Assembly (NCBI GenBank): GCA_964498095.1
Contig: CAZCFY010000015.1
Span: 1-64,000, forward strand
Source: SG-bin7 sp964498095
GTDB lineage: Bacteria; Bdellovibrionota; Bdellovibrionia; Bdellovibrionales; SG-bin7
Reading direction: 5' to 3'
DNA: 64,000 nucleotides
The notes beneath the pieces are model-generated. The model saw only the letters and a list, made by a program, of their open reading frames with translations, made no database searches and had not been told where the DNA came from. This document shows, piece after piece, positions 26,170 to 33,989 of the stretch. The translations under genes and the position numbers were made by a program. Positions within the stretch are counted from its first letter, which is position 1; each line of letters opens with the position of its first letter.

Positions 26170-27105
26170 TTACAGAGTCCAAGCTATTTTTTCGAGCGTC
26201 TCGACTTCTTCGGCCCACCAATTATAACTACGAAAATCCGGAAATAATTGCGTAAAAGAAGGATCCGTCCAGCGTTGCGCAATCCACGCGGAATAATTAA
26301 GAATTCTTAAACCCCTTAACGGCTCAAATAAATCCTGGTCTGGTAAATCAAAATCCCTAAACTCCGTGTAACCAGCCAAAAGTTCTTCCAAATCTGCCGC
26401 TCGCTGATCAGGCTCGGTGGGAAGTAGCATCCAAATATCTTGGGCCACCGGGCCAGTACCACAATCGTCAAAATCTACGAAGAAAAACTCCTTCCCCGTA
26501 CTTAAAATATTTCCGCGGTGACAATCCCCATGAATGCGCAAAATTTTTTTTGCATCCACATTATCTGTTAAAACATCTATGATTCTTTCACCCGCTCTTT
26601 GGTAACGCTCCCAGACTTCGCGGGCCACCCAGTTTTTCAATACTCTAAGACTTGCCTCACCTCTTTCGGGCATGTTCCAGTTCGGGCGGTGTTTAAATTT
26701 TTTTTGCACGCCGACGTTGTGAATCCGCGCCAAGAGCCGGCCAATGGATTTTAAGTCATCAGGCAAAAGCTCATCTAACATGCGGCCTTGCACGCGTGGC
26801 CAGACAGTAAAATACATATCATCAAATGCATCCAAATTTTTTGCTGTTGCGACTGTAATTCCCTCGGCAGCAAGATCTCTTAAAAACTGATGTTCCTCCG
26901 CGATACAATCTCTTGACCACCTGCCCGGCCGGTAAAACTTGACGACAACCCGGTTAGGATTACCTTCTAACTCCAAATCAAAAACGCGGTTCTCATAGGA
27001 GTTAAGTTGCCAATAGCGGCCTGTTGGCAGATAGCCTAAACTTTCGACGGCATGTAAAACGGAATTTGGATTGAGCTGATAAAAGGAATTTTCTAAATTA
27101 CCCAT
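26170..27105 (-). CDS. srkA: Stress response kinase A (SrkA/YihE-like)
   Basis: A kinase-like (APH/choline kinase fold) Ser/Thr kinase that in E. coli (SrkA, formerly YihE/RdoA) counters the MazEF/Cpx stress death pathway. Matches seen to SrkA: LNPNSVLHAV at the start, LNSYENRVF, VVKFYRPGRWS (ATP-binding Lys), EEHQFL (helix C Glu), RIHGDCHRGNIL (catalytic Asp, metal Asn) and FFVDFDDCGTGPVAQDIWMLLP (DFG-equivalent). The start at 27105 agrees with the SrkA N-terminus; the frame is open to 27174 but that part lies in the upstream gene, with which it overlaps by 8 bp. Confidence 0.93.
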   Translation of the reverse strand: MGNLENSFYQLNPNSVLHAVESLGYLPTGRYWQLNSYENRVFDLELEGNPNRVVVKFYRPGRWSRDCIAEEHQFLRDLAAEGITVATAKNLDAFDDMYFTVWPRVQGRMLDELLPDDLKSIGRLLARIHNVGVQKKFKHRPNWNMPERGEASLRVLKNWVAREVWERYQRAGERIIDVLTDNVDAKKILRIHGDCHRGNILSTGKEFFFVDFDDCGTGPVAQDIWMLLPTEPDQRAADLEELLAGYTEFRDFDLPDQDLFEPLRGLRILNYSAWIAQRWTDPSFTQLFPDFRSYNWWAEEVETLEKIAWTL

Positions 27106-27541
27106 AGGGGCGGCCGTATTGGGAGAGGCAAAAGACGCGGTCAACAGATCCCGCTTCTCGTTCGCAATACTCACGCTCTCCCTCGGAGTATTTTTTGTTT
27201 CTCATCGCCATTAAACAAAGCCGCAAGTAAGAATCGTCAAATCCCGCACAAAGACTCACCATATTTTCCTGAAAAACCGCGTCCCTAATTTCGCGCAGGC
27301 AAACAAAATCAATATGTCCCGTATGAGACGCACAGAAATTAGCGGCCAGCGCATCAAACCGGTGACCGGAGAAATTTGCAAAACACTTTTCTTCAAGATT
27401 TTTTGGCAAATGACGGCAAAATTCTTCGCCCGAAATAGGTAATTGCGAAGCCCTTTTTTGTAAGGTCTGGACGGTCTGCAAATAGCTAAGCGCCGTTAAA
27501 ACAATCATCAGCATAATAAAATAACGAAGCATACTTCCCAT
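27098..27541 (-). CDS. Membrane-anchored or exported Cys-rich protein upstream of srkA
   Basis: 147 residues with an N-terminal hydrophobic helix (LRYFIMLMIVLTALSYL) and eight cysteines spread along the rest (EEFCRHL, EKCFAN, NFCASH, FVCLRE, SLCAGF, RLCLMA, EYCERE, VFCLSQ). The spacing and the recurring Cys-x-helix pattern suggest a disulfide-linked helical domain outside the cytoplasm. No family is recognised. It overlaps srkA by 8 bp, so the two are one unit, an odd pairing of an envelope protein with a cytosolic stress kinase. It is divergent from the patatin gene with 22 bases between starts. Confidence 0.72.
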   Translation of the reverse strand: MGSMLRYFIMLMIVLTALSYLQTVQTLQKRASQLPISGEEFCRHLPKNLEEKCFANFSGHRFDALAANFCASHTGHIDFVCLREIRDAVFQENMVSLCAGFDDSYLRLCLMAMRNKKYSEGEREYCEREAGSVDRVFCLSQYGRPYG

Positions 27542-27563
27542 CGCAAATTCTCAAGCAACTTCT

Positions 27564-28787
27564 ATGCCTTATAACCCGCCTTTTGGCCAGATTAAAATGA
27601 CTGGCCCGCCCATTAAATATGTCATCAATTATCATAGTGGTATGGCGAAGTTAGGTGATAATACGACCGCCCTAGTTCTATCCGGCGGCGGCGCGCGGGG
27701 TGCATACCAAGCGGGAGTTATAAAGGCGCTTTCTGAAATCGCGTTTGAGTGCGATATCACTACATCTCTTCCAATAATTACAGGCACGTCTGCTGGCGCA
27801 ATTAATGCCACGTTTCTGGCCGCTCACGCCGATGACTTCAAGGCGGCTGGAGAAAAAATTTGCCGCATATGGAGTGGACTACAGTCGCCTCAGGTTATTC
27901 GCACTGATACGTTATCTCTCACCCGAATTGGGTTTCGCCTTCTAAGAGAATTAACCACGGGATCATTTGTAAAGCGGAAAAAAAGTTTGGGTCTCCTCGA
28001 TACAAGTCCACTCAAAGATTTACTCATGGCGAGTATTCCATTTGAAAAAATTGCCGAAAATATTAATAACAAACATCTCCATGCCCTGGCGATAACCGCC
28101 ACAAATTACGCCAACTCGGACCGGGTTACTTTTGTGCAAGGATCAAGCGACTTAAAGCCCTGGCGCAAAGTTCGCCGGCGCTCAGAAATGTGCGCAATAG
28201 AAGCTAATCACGTGATGGCTTCCACCGCAATTCCCATTTTTTTTCCTCCGGTCCAAGTTGATACCGCCTTCTATGGCGACGGTTGTTTACGTAATTTAAC
28301 GCCACTAAGCCCCGCGATTAAACTCGGGGCGCAAAACCTTATCGTGGTCGGCGTACAAAAGGAAATCCGACTCGAAGATCCCACGGATGGCACTCCCATT
28401 ATGCCTACTTTTGCCCGCGTGGTCTCCGTCGTCACCAATGCTATTTTAATGGATAATGTGTACATGGATATCGAGCGCTTAAGCCGCATCAACGAAACGG
28501 TCCGCTTACTCGACGAAAAAGAAAAAGCCGCTACCAGCCTTCATCCCGTAAATATCGTTCACGTTCGCCCCAGCGAAGATATCGGTAAAATCGCGTTTGA
28601 AGAAAGCGAAAAATTGCCGGCCACGCTTAAATTTTTGATTGATGGTTTAGGCTCGCGCCGCGAGGCCGCAGAACTTATAAGCTATCTGCTATTTGAAGGG
28701 TCCTATTGCCAGCGCCTAATTACCTTAGGTTACGAGGATGCATTAAAGCAAAAAACTGAGATAAGCCAAATTTTAAACACTAAGTAG
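27564..28787 (+). CDS. Patatin-like phospholipase
   Basis: A lipid acyl hydrolase using a Ser-Asp dyad. Seen: the oxyanion glycine loop in ALVLSGGGARGAYQAG, the nucleophile elbow ITGTSAGAIN (GxSxG), a downstream FYGDGCLRNLTPLSPAI with the catalytic Asp of the DG(A/G)-type motif (here DGC), and a helical C-terminal part. The first codon is uncertain: ATGs at 27564, 27597 and 27642 are all in frame and none has a good ribosome binding site; the last begins 12 residues before the conserved domain. No signal peptide is seen. Patatins act in membrane lipid turnover or as effectors. Confidence 0.93.
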   Translation: MPYNPPFGQIKMTGPPIKYVINYHSGMAKLGDNTTALVLSGGGARGAYQAGVIKALSEIAFECDITTSLPIITGTSAGAINATFLAAHADDFKAAGEKICRIWSGLQSPQVIRTDTLSLTRIGFRLLRELTTGSFVKRKKSLGLLDTSPLKDLLMASIPFEKIAENINNKHLHALAITATNYANSDRVTFVQGSSDLKPWRKVRRRSEMCAIEANHVMASTAIPIFFPPVQVDTAFYGDGCLRNLTPLSPAIKLGAQNLIVVGVQKEIRLEDPTDGTPIMPTFARVVSVVTNAILMDNVYMDIERLSRINETVRLLDEKEKAATSLHPVNIVHVRPSEDIGKIAFEESEKLPATLKFLIDGLGSRREAAELISYLLFEGSYCQRLITLGYEDALKQKTEISQILNTK

Positions 28788-28861
28788 CTAATATTGCTTG
28801 GTTTTTTTCTGCGCAACTTTTTATGCGCGGAACCGTTACTTAACTAGAGGTCAAAACACCG

Positions 28862-29398
28862 ATGTTCTTTCAAACTACCGACGACGAATTAATTAGCCAA
28901 ATAGGTGCCGGTAGTGAACGGGCTTTTCAAAAACTTTTTGAGCGCTATAGCGCCCGGGTTTTTGGTTACTGCTTACGCTTAGTCGGTGACCGGCAAAAGG
29001 CCGAAGATGTGGCCCAGGAGGCTTGGATGAAAATTTTAAAATCCGCCAAATCCTACAAAGTCCAAAACCGTGCGCCAGCGTGGATTTTAACAATTGCACG
29101 CAACTGCTCTTGGGATTATTTGCGCGCGCAAAAAAATCTGGTTTTCGATGCCCAGCCCGTGGAATCGGAAACCAGTTTTTTTGATATCGAAAACTTTATC
29201 GAACAAAAAAATAATTTAGAAAAAGTAAAATCGGCCATTGATGGTTTATCGGAAAATCAACGTCTTATTTTCGTAACGTGGATGACCGAGAAAAAGTCGC
29301 ACGAAGAGCTGGCCCTGGAGTTTGGCACTTCCGTTTCGGCGATCAAATCACTTATTTTTCGGGCGCGACGTAATATAGAGGAGAAATGCCGTGGATAA
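28862..29398 (+). CDS. ECF-type RNA polymerase sigma factor
   Basis: 178 residues with sigma-70 region 2 (FQKLFERYSARVFGYCLRL, then KAEDVAQEAWMKIL) and region 4 (LSENQRLIFVTWMTEKKSHEELA, SVSAIKSLIFRARRNI with the HTH). There is no sigma-1 or sigma-3 domain, so it is group 4. It overlaps the next gene, which encodes a small membrane protein suited to be its anti-sigma factor, by 8 bp. The whole operon (to 30931) includes a DUF3106 protein and a predicted outer-membrane beta-barrel, so its signal is probably envelope state. Confidence 0.94.
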   Translation: MFFQTTDDELISQIGAGSERAFQKLFERYSARVFGYCLRLVGDRQKAEDVAQEAWMKILKSAKSYKVQNRAPAWILTIARNCSWDYLRAQKNLVFDAQPVESETSFFDIENFIEQKNNLEKVKSAIDGLSENQRLIFVTWMTEKKSHEELALEFGTSVSAIKSLIFRARRNIEEKCRG

Positions 29399-29693
29399 AT
29401 TTTGGAAAAAGGTCACGACGGAAAAAGTTTCCGAAGAGCATAAACAAAAAGTACTAACAGCGGCACACGATTTTTTTAAGGATCAAAAAGTTCCTGCCTT
29501 GTGGCGCTGGAGTTTCTCTATTGGGATTGCCATGGCGGCAATGACGGCTTTTTGGATTTACTCGCAAAATATACAAATGCAGTCGATACCCACCTTTGAA
29601 ATCACCGAAGAAGAATATGAAGACTTGGATGTGGTAAGCGATTTAGAACTCTATGAAGACTTAGAGGTATTAGAGCAATGGTCGTCAATTTAA
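29391..29693 (+). CDS. Small single-pass membrane protein, candidate anti-sigma factor
   Basis: A 100-residue protein with a cytoplasmic-type N-terminal ~35 residues (MDKFWKKVTTEKVSEEHKQK), one transmembrane helix (FSIGIAMAAMTAFWIYSQ) and an acidic Glu/Asp/Tyr-rich outer tail. The layout fits a short anti-sigma factor, and the gene overlaps the sigma gene by 8 bp, but no classic anti-sigma zinc motif (HxxxCxxC) is present. The role is therefore inferred from position and topology only. Confidence 0.75.
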   Translation: MDKFWKKVTTEKVSEEHKQKVLTAAHDFFKDQKVPALWRWSFSIGIAMAAMTAFWIYSQNIQMQSIPTFEITEEEYEDLDVVSDLELYEDLEVLEQWSSI

Positions 29694-30079
29694 TGCGGGC
29701 TTTTTTTATAACTTTACTTTTGCTGGCGTCATCGCCGGCAATGGCGCAAACTTGGGAAAAACTTTCTCCCGAGGAAAAGCAGCAGGTAAAGGAACGTTGG
29801 GAAAAATATAAAAACCTGCCGCCCGAACAAAAGACACGTTTAAAAAACGCCCATAAGCGCTGGCAAGAGATCTCGCCCGAGCGCCGCGAACAAATTCGCC
29901 GCAATCTTATCCGCTGGCGAAATTTGAGCCCCGAACGCCGCGAAATCATGCGCAAACGCTTTAAAGCTTTTCGCCAACTACCTCCCGAGCGCCGCGCCCT
30001 AATCCGCGAACGCTATGAGCGCTTTCGCAATCTTACTCCCGAACAAAAACAAGATATCCGCAAACGTATAGGACGATAA
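29678..30079 (+). CDS. Exported DUF3106 protein with six 18-residue repeats
   Basis: The product has a signal peptide (MRAFFITLLLLASSPAMAQ) and then six copies of an ~18-residue repeat opening L(S/P/T)PE(E/Q/R)(K/R), for example LSPEEKQQVKERWEKYKN and LPPERRALIRERYERFRN. This matches DUF3106. The repeats are strongly basic and amphipathic and should form a helical rod in the periplasm. A start at 29693 (TAATG) is equally possible; 29678 is preceded by GAGG. It is followed directly by the beta-barrel gene. Function of the family is unknown; similar helical proteins serve as metal- or stress-sensing partners of ECF systems. Confidence 0.85.
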   Translation: MVVNLMRAFFITLLLLASSPAMAQTWEKLSPEEKQQVKERWEKYKNLPPEQKTRLKNAHKRWQEISPERREQIRRNLIRWRNLSPERREIMRKRFKAFRQLPPERRALIRERYERFRNLTPEQKQDIRKRIGR

Positions 30080-30931
30080 ATGATTCTTTTAGGCCGCGCC
30101 ATCGCGATTTTGTTTGTAATTGTCTCTGGGAAAGCGGCGCTAGCTCAAGAAGAAAAATTGGATTTTGCGCTACCCTCATCACTAAGCTTTGATTTTACCA
30201 CAGATTCCAACAAGAACACGACGTCAGCCATTTTTGCCGATATCGGCCTAGCCTCTGGGCGACGGCTTTTTATCGGTGCCAGCCGCTCAAATAGTGGCGA
30301 TTATAAACCCGGCGGTATCAGCGTTGGAATAGGTTCTGACCCGTTAGATGACTGGGTTTATAATTTAATGATAAATACTTGGGGAATTCAAGATGAGGTT
30401 TCGGCCAACTCAATAGCGGCGACAATAAAATACGTCAGCGAAAAATGGGACCTCCAAGTTACGCCCAGAGTCCGCCGGATCGTGGGTATTTTTACTTTAC
30501 CGGCCCGAACAGAATACACGGTGATGAACACTTCTCTGAGTTTAGCGTTTAATTATTATATTAATAAAAATTGGCAAGTGACGGCGCTAACGGAAGGCGA
30601 TAATTATGATGCGCGACTGCAGCGGTTAAAAAATAATATTGATCTAGTCACAAGCCTCGCGCCTAATTTTGGAATTATGTCGCAATCTTTTCTGCAAAAG
30701 TTATTTATCTTGGAAATCTCTTATCACTTAAAATCCTGGTCGTTTAGTTTAGAGGGTCAACGCGGAACCACAGCAATTACCGAAAGTGAGTTTGTGACCT
30801 CGACTTTCAGAGTATTCCACAGTTTTTCTAAAGCCTGGAGTATGGAGCTTTCTGCCGGAAATACGCGCGATATTAATGACACCTACGGTACGAACCGCTT
30901 TTATGGATTATCTGGGACTTATTCGTACTAA
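30080..30931 (+). CDS. Predicted outer-membrane beta-barrel protein of the sigma operon
   Basis: The ATG starts directly after the preceding stop. A signal peptide (to about residue 22, ALAQ) is followed by about 260 residues of alternating strands (FDFTTDSNKNTTSAIFADIGL, WDLQVTPRVRRIVGIFTL, LAFNYYINKNWQVTALTEG). It ends in NRFYGLSGTYSY, whose terminal aromatic residue fits the C-terminal strand signature of outer-membrane barrels. About 12 strands are likely. It may be a porin-like reporter or target of the sigma factor; the ligand is unknown. Confidence 0.8.
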   Translation: MILLGRAIAILFVIVSGKAALAQEEKLDFALPSSLSFDFTTDSNKNTTSAIFADIGLASGRRLFIGASRSNSGDYKPGGISVGIGSDPLDDWVYNLMINTWGIQDEVSANSIAATIKYVSEKWDLQVTPRVRRIVGIFTLPARTEYTVMNTSLSLAFNYYINKNWQVTALTEGDNYDARLQRLKNNIDLVTSLAPNFGIMSQSFLQKLFILEISYHLKSWSFSLEGQRGTTAITESEFVTSTFRVFHSFSKAWSMELSAGNTRDINDTYGTNRFYGLSGTYSY

Positions 30932-31082
30932 CCCACTGAAATCGCGATCAAACCGGTATCAAATATCCCCCAAATTAACTGGTATGTGACTTGCAATTTT
31001 TCCAAATAGGGGCAAAGTGCGCACCCGCTGGTGGCTATCTGGCTCCAAGAACTGCAACGCATTAACCCAAAAGGGGGAAGAC

Positions 31083-31517
31083 ATGGTTGAACTCGATCTT
31101 TCAAAAAAAGTCGCATTGCTTGCAAAGGCGCAGAATATTACGCAAAAGCAAATCGCCGAGCATTGCGAAATTTCCCGCATCACCGTTCACCGCTTCTTTT
31201 CTGGAAAGACCGAAGTCCGCTCCTCTGATTTCGTAAAGATGCTTGAACTTATGGGCATCAATATTACGGGGCAGTTAGAAAACCGACTATCATCTAAAGA
31301 TGGTGGCGCGGCCGTACTGACGCCAGCCAATTCTGATCCTGTCTTCGACGACATCGCTATAGTTCTAAATAATCTCAAATCTACAGTTCGCAAAGCACTC
31401 CTGGAACAAATTCTCTGGTGGGGCCAAACATCAGAAACCGAACCGGTCGTAACTGCCGTTAACCGCCTTAAAAAGTACATCAAAGATAGTCCATCACAAT
31501 TGGAGGAACAGGCATGA
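31083..31517 (+). CDS. HTH (XRE-like) regulator of the DUF4423 operon
   Basis: A GGGGGAAG ribosome binding site precedes the ATG at 31083; an upstream open stretch lacks one. Residues about 10-55 contain a lambda-repressor-like HTH (NITQKQIAEHCEISRITVHRF, then a second helix and VKMLELMGINI). The C-terminal half is helical. It overlaps the next gene by four bases (ATGA), so the two proteins are made together. The pair suggests the HTH binds DNA for, or with, the DUF4423 protein. Target genes are not shown by the sequence. Confidence 0.85.
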   Translation: MVELDLSKKVALLAKAQNITQKQIAEHCEISRITVHRFFSGKTEVRSSDFVKMLELMGINITGQLENRLSSKDGGAAVLTPANSDPVFDDIAIVLNNLKSTVRKALLEQILWWGQTSETEPVVTAVNRLKKYIKDSPSQLEEQA

Positions 31518-32062
31518 ACCTAGAGGCAGAAAGTATTAGTAACTCAAGTCCGGTAAACCGCCGCACTTTGCAGTTACAATATATTGGCAATTGGGTCTGG
31601 CGGGCGGTCGCTTCGCTCGTCGACACAAAGGACTTTGATCCTTCGCCCAAATGGATTGCCAAAAAATTAAATGTAAATCTCGAAGAAGTGGTTGATGCCT
31701 TGGAGGGCTTAGAAAAGCTCGGAATTATCGGCCGCACCCCTCAAGGCTATAAAAAGCTACTTAAATATGTCTATTTTAGTGATCGCGATTTGAATCCCAA
31801 AGCGGTGTTAGCGGATCATGTCTTAATTAGCACGCAAATTATGGGCCGTTTAAATCCCGCCAATCCAAATCTTGGATGTTTTTACCGCACGGGGTTTGTG
31901 GCGACTAATCAAGATCTGGCGAAAAAATATTTTTCCAAAATGGAAACGGTCATGAAAGAATTTTTAATGGAATCCGCTAACTGCGCTGCGGATTCGGTTT
32001 ATGCTTTTACTTTTTCGGCCGTCGACGTCATGGATAAAACTAATAAGGGGGTGGACCAATGA
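31514..32062 (+). CDS. TIGR02147/DUF4423-type protein
   Basis: A 182-residue protein matching the C-terminal DUF4423 region of TIGR02147 proteins: NWVWRAVASLVDTKDFDPSPKWIAKKLNVNLEEV (the winged-helix-like part), EGLEKLGIIGRT, NPKAVLADHVLIS and the terminal SAVDVMD. These proteins are strikingly common in Bdellovibrio and Fibrobacter, and their function is unknown; the first half looks like a DNA-binding wHTH. It overlaps both neighbours by four bases, giving a tight three-gene operon with an HTH protein and a small exported protein. Confidence 0.85.
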   Translation: MNLEAESISNSSPVNRRTLQLQYIGNWVWRAVASLVDTKDFDPSPKWIAKKLNVNLEEVVDALEGLEKLGIIGRTPQGYKKLLKYVYFSDRDLNPKAVLADHVLISTQIMGRLNPANPNLGCFYRTGFVATNQDLAKKYFSKMETVMKEFLMESANCAADSVYAFTFSAVDVMDKTNKGVDQ

Positions 32063-32313
32063 AGACTTTTAAAATTTTAATTTTTCTTTTAACTGTCTTT
32101 CTGGTTTCCAGCATCACCTATGCAGGTGATCTTGGCGGCGGCGGATCTTCGAAACTACAGCTGACGAAAGAAATGAAGGAAGCTCTTCTTCGCCAAGGCA
32201 ATCAACAAGCGGCTTTTGCGGTTTGGGTTAATCAGCTCGACCAACAAGCACAAGCCGAAGTGTACAAAAAGGTTTTTGAATCCCACATATTACCTCAACT
32301 TATAAATAAGTGA
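32059..32313 (+). CDS. Small exported protein closing the HTH-DUF4423 operon
   Basis: 84 residues. A signal peptide (MKTFKILIFLLTVFLVSSITYAGD) is followed by a Gly stretch and a polar, helical tail (TKEMKEALLRQGNQQAAFAVW). The start overlaps the previous stop by four bases. No family is recognised. As the only exported member of the operon it may be the product the two regulators control. Confidence 0.72.
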   Translation: MKTFKILIFLLTVFLVSSITYAGDLGGGGSSKLQLTKEMKEALLRQGNQQAAFAVWVNQLDQQAQAEVYKKVFESHILPQLINK

Positions 32314-32326
32314 GGGTTCCAAATGG

Positions 32327-32354
32327 CTCTGCCGGATGAGACAATCCGGTAGAG
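32327..32354 (+). terminator. Probable terminator hairpin after the HTH-DUF4423 operon
   Basis: CTCTGCCGGAT and ATCCGGTAGAG pair over 11 bases with one mismatch around a six-base loop, beginning 14 bases after the stop codon. No T-run follows. Confidence 0.55.
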
Positions 32355-32525
32355 TCAATGTTACAAAACTTTCAAGTCTGTAACAATTCTCGTCTAAACT
32401 GATGCAAAATCCCGGTGAAATAAAGATACAAAAATTAAAAAAATCCCTGGCCCCTTGATTGCTAATTATAAGTTTTGTGAGTTTGCGGATCAACTAATGA
32501 TCCAAAACCTAAAGAGGGAGGGAAA

Positions 32526-33122
32526 ATGAAATTCACAAAAGTTTTATTGGCGTTGTCTATGGTTGTTGGTGGTGGCGTGGTTTTCGCCGACACGATTTCC
32601 GTAGGACAACCCGAATATGGGGGCAACGGCTGTCCCGTGGGGTCAGTCTCTGCAGTACTAAGTCCTGGTCAAGAAGCACTCAGCGTAATTTTTGATAGAT
32701 ATATTGCCGAGGCTGGAAGATCCGCAAATAAGTCTCTCGACAGGAAGTCGTGTAACGTTGCTATTCCCGTGCATATTCCACAGGGGTACAGCGTTGGAAT
32801 TTTTAAGGTGGATTACCGTGGATTCGCAAGTGTTCCAAGCGGAGCCCTTGGCCAATTTAACGTGGAGTACTTTTTCGCCGGCGCCCGCGGACCTAGTGTA
32901 CGGACACCCTTTCGTAATACTCAGCAAGATTACTTAATCACTCACAATCTGCAAACATCGGCAATTGTGTGGACTCCTTGCGGAGCAGATACGAACCTAC
33001 GTATTAACAGCAACATCATAGCGCAAACCAACCGTAATTGGGATGATACTATGATGACCGTTGATACCGTGGACGTGACTTCGGGATTACTTTTCCATAT
33101 TCAATGGCGAAGCTGTCGGTAA
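32526..33122 (+). CDS. Exported DUF4360 protein, first of a tandem pair
   Basis: GAGGGAGGG is placed for the ATG at 32526. A signal peptide (to about residue 22, VVFAD) is followed by a DUF4360 domain: GGNGCPVGSV at the start, LSVIFDRYIAEAG, CNVAIPVHIPQGY, VDYRGFASVPSG and a closing MTVDTVDVTSG with a terminal Cys-Arg. The domain is beta-rich with conserved cysteines and is found in secreted bacterial and fungal proteins of unknown role. The downstream gene encodes a paralogue with the same block order. Confidence 0.88.
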   Translation: MKFTKVLLALSMVVGGGVVFADTISVGQPEYGGNGCPVGSVSAVLSPGQEALSVIFDRYIAEAGRSANKSLDRKSCNVAIPVHIPQGYSVGIFKVDYRGFASVPSGALGQFNVEYFFAGARGPSVRTPFRNTQQDYLITHNLQTSAIVWTPCGADTNLRINSNIIAQTNRNWDDTMMTVDTVDVTSGLLFHIQWRSCR

Positions 33123-33138
33123 CACAAGGACAAAGACA

Positions 33139-33172
33139 GAATTCAGTATACTGTTAGCGGTATACTGAATTC
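33139..33172. promoter_or_regulatory. Perfect 13-bp inverted repeat between the DUF4360 genes
   Basis: GAATTCAGTATAC at 33139-33151 and its exact complement GTATACTGAATTC at 33160-33172 flank an eight-base loop (TGTTAGCG). The repeat lies between the stop of the first DUF4360 gene and the ribosome binding site (AGGAGG) of the second. It could be a terminator or attenuator hairpin, or a DNA palindrome bound by a dimeric regulator. Confidence 0.75.
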
Positions 33173-33200
33173 CGTACAATAGCTGAATACAGGAGGAACA

Positions 33201-33941
33201 ATGAAGGCACTTTTAATTTTTTTGTTATTTGTTTTAATCGATAGTACCGTTCACGCCCAGGTTCGACCCGTTCGCCGGGGCAATCCTCCAATCGTCGCCG
33301 CCGATGAAGATGAAAGAGATGACCCCGATGCCCTTGATATGGATGAGGGCTCGGGACCAGAGGTAGATCCGCGCAATTCCGATTACCCAGAGCGCGCCAA
33401 AATGGGTGAGCCGCAATTTCGCGGCGATGGTTGCAGTAATAATTCCGCACGCGGTACGCTGAGCCCGGACAAAACATCTTTAAGTATTATTTTTGACCGC
33501 TACACCGCCGAAGCCGGCGGCCCGCAAAAAAAGGGACGTAAAGATTGTAAAATCAGAATTCCTTTTGATGTTCCCGATGGCTTCCGTGTGGCCGTGATCA
33601 AAATCGACTACCGAGGATTTTCGACGGCCCCGGAGCATGGAAAAAATAAACTGCTTACCACTTATCAATTTTTTGATAAACGCACTCGCGCGCCTTTACA
33701 CTCTCCCGTGAAACGCAAAAAGTGGTTTCCCGGCGGGCAAAACTATGACTTTATGCTGCACTCAATGCTGACCAACCGCCCTTTCTGGTCCCAATGTGGA
33801 CAGGACTTTGATCTCTATGTCGACACTCGACTTGTGGCCTTTACAAACGACCGCAACGAATCAGCGCAGATTACATTGGATACCGTGGATACGACTCAAG
33901 TCGAGGTCGGGTACGAGTTGCTTTGGCGAAAGTGCCGCTAG
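33201..33941 (+). CDS. Exported DUF4360 protein, second of a tandem pair
   Basis: AGGAGG precedes the ATG at 33201. A signal peptide (MKALLIFLLFVLIDSTVHAQ) leads to an acidic Asp/Glu/Pro-rich linker (residues about 25-70). The DUF4360 domain follows with the same blocks as the neighbour: FRGDGCSNN, LSIIFDRYTAEAGG, DCKIRIPFDVPDGF, IDYRGFSTAP, ITLDTVDTTQ and a terminal RKCR. The linker is the main difference between the two. The tandem arrangement and shared blocks suggest local duplication. Confidence 0.88.
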   Translation: MKALLIFLLFVLIDSTVHAQVRPVRRGNPPIVAADEDERDDPDALDMDEGSGPEVDPRNSDYPERAKMGEPQFRGDGCSNNSARGTLSPDKTSLSIIFDRYTAEAGGPQKKGRKDCKIRIPFDVPDGFRVAVIKIDYRGFSTAPEHGKNKLLTTYQFFDKRTRAPLHSPVKRKKWFPGGQNYDFMLHSMLTNRPFWSQCGQDFDLYVDTRLVAFTNDRNESAQITLDTVDTTQVEVGYELLWRKCR

Positions 33942-33989
33942 GGCATTTTCGCTTCAGAATCCACTTTAAAATGTCGAAATGAATATAGA

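Noticed and set aside
28800..28850. Hairpin GCGCA...TGCGC after the patatin gene
   Set aside because: Only five clean base pairs and no T-run at the proper side; not strong enough to call a terminator.
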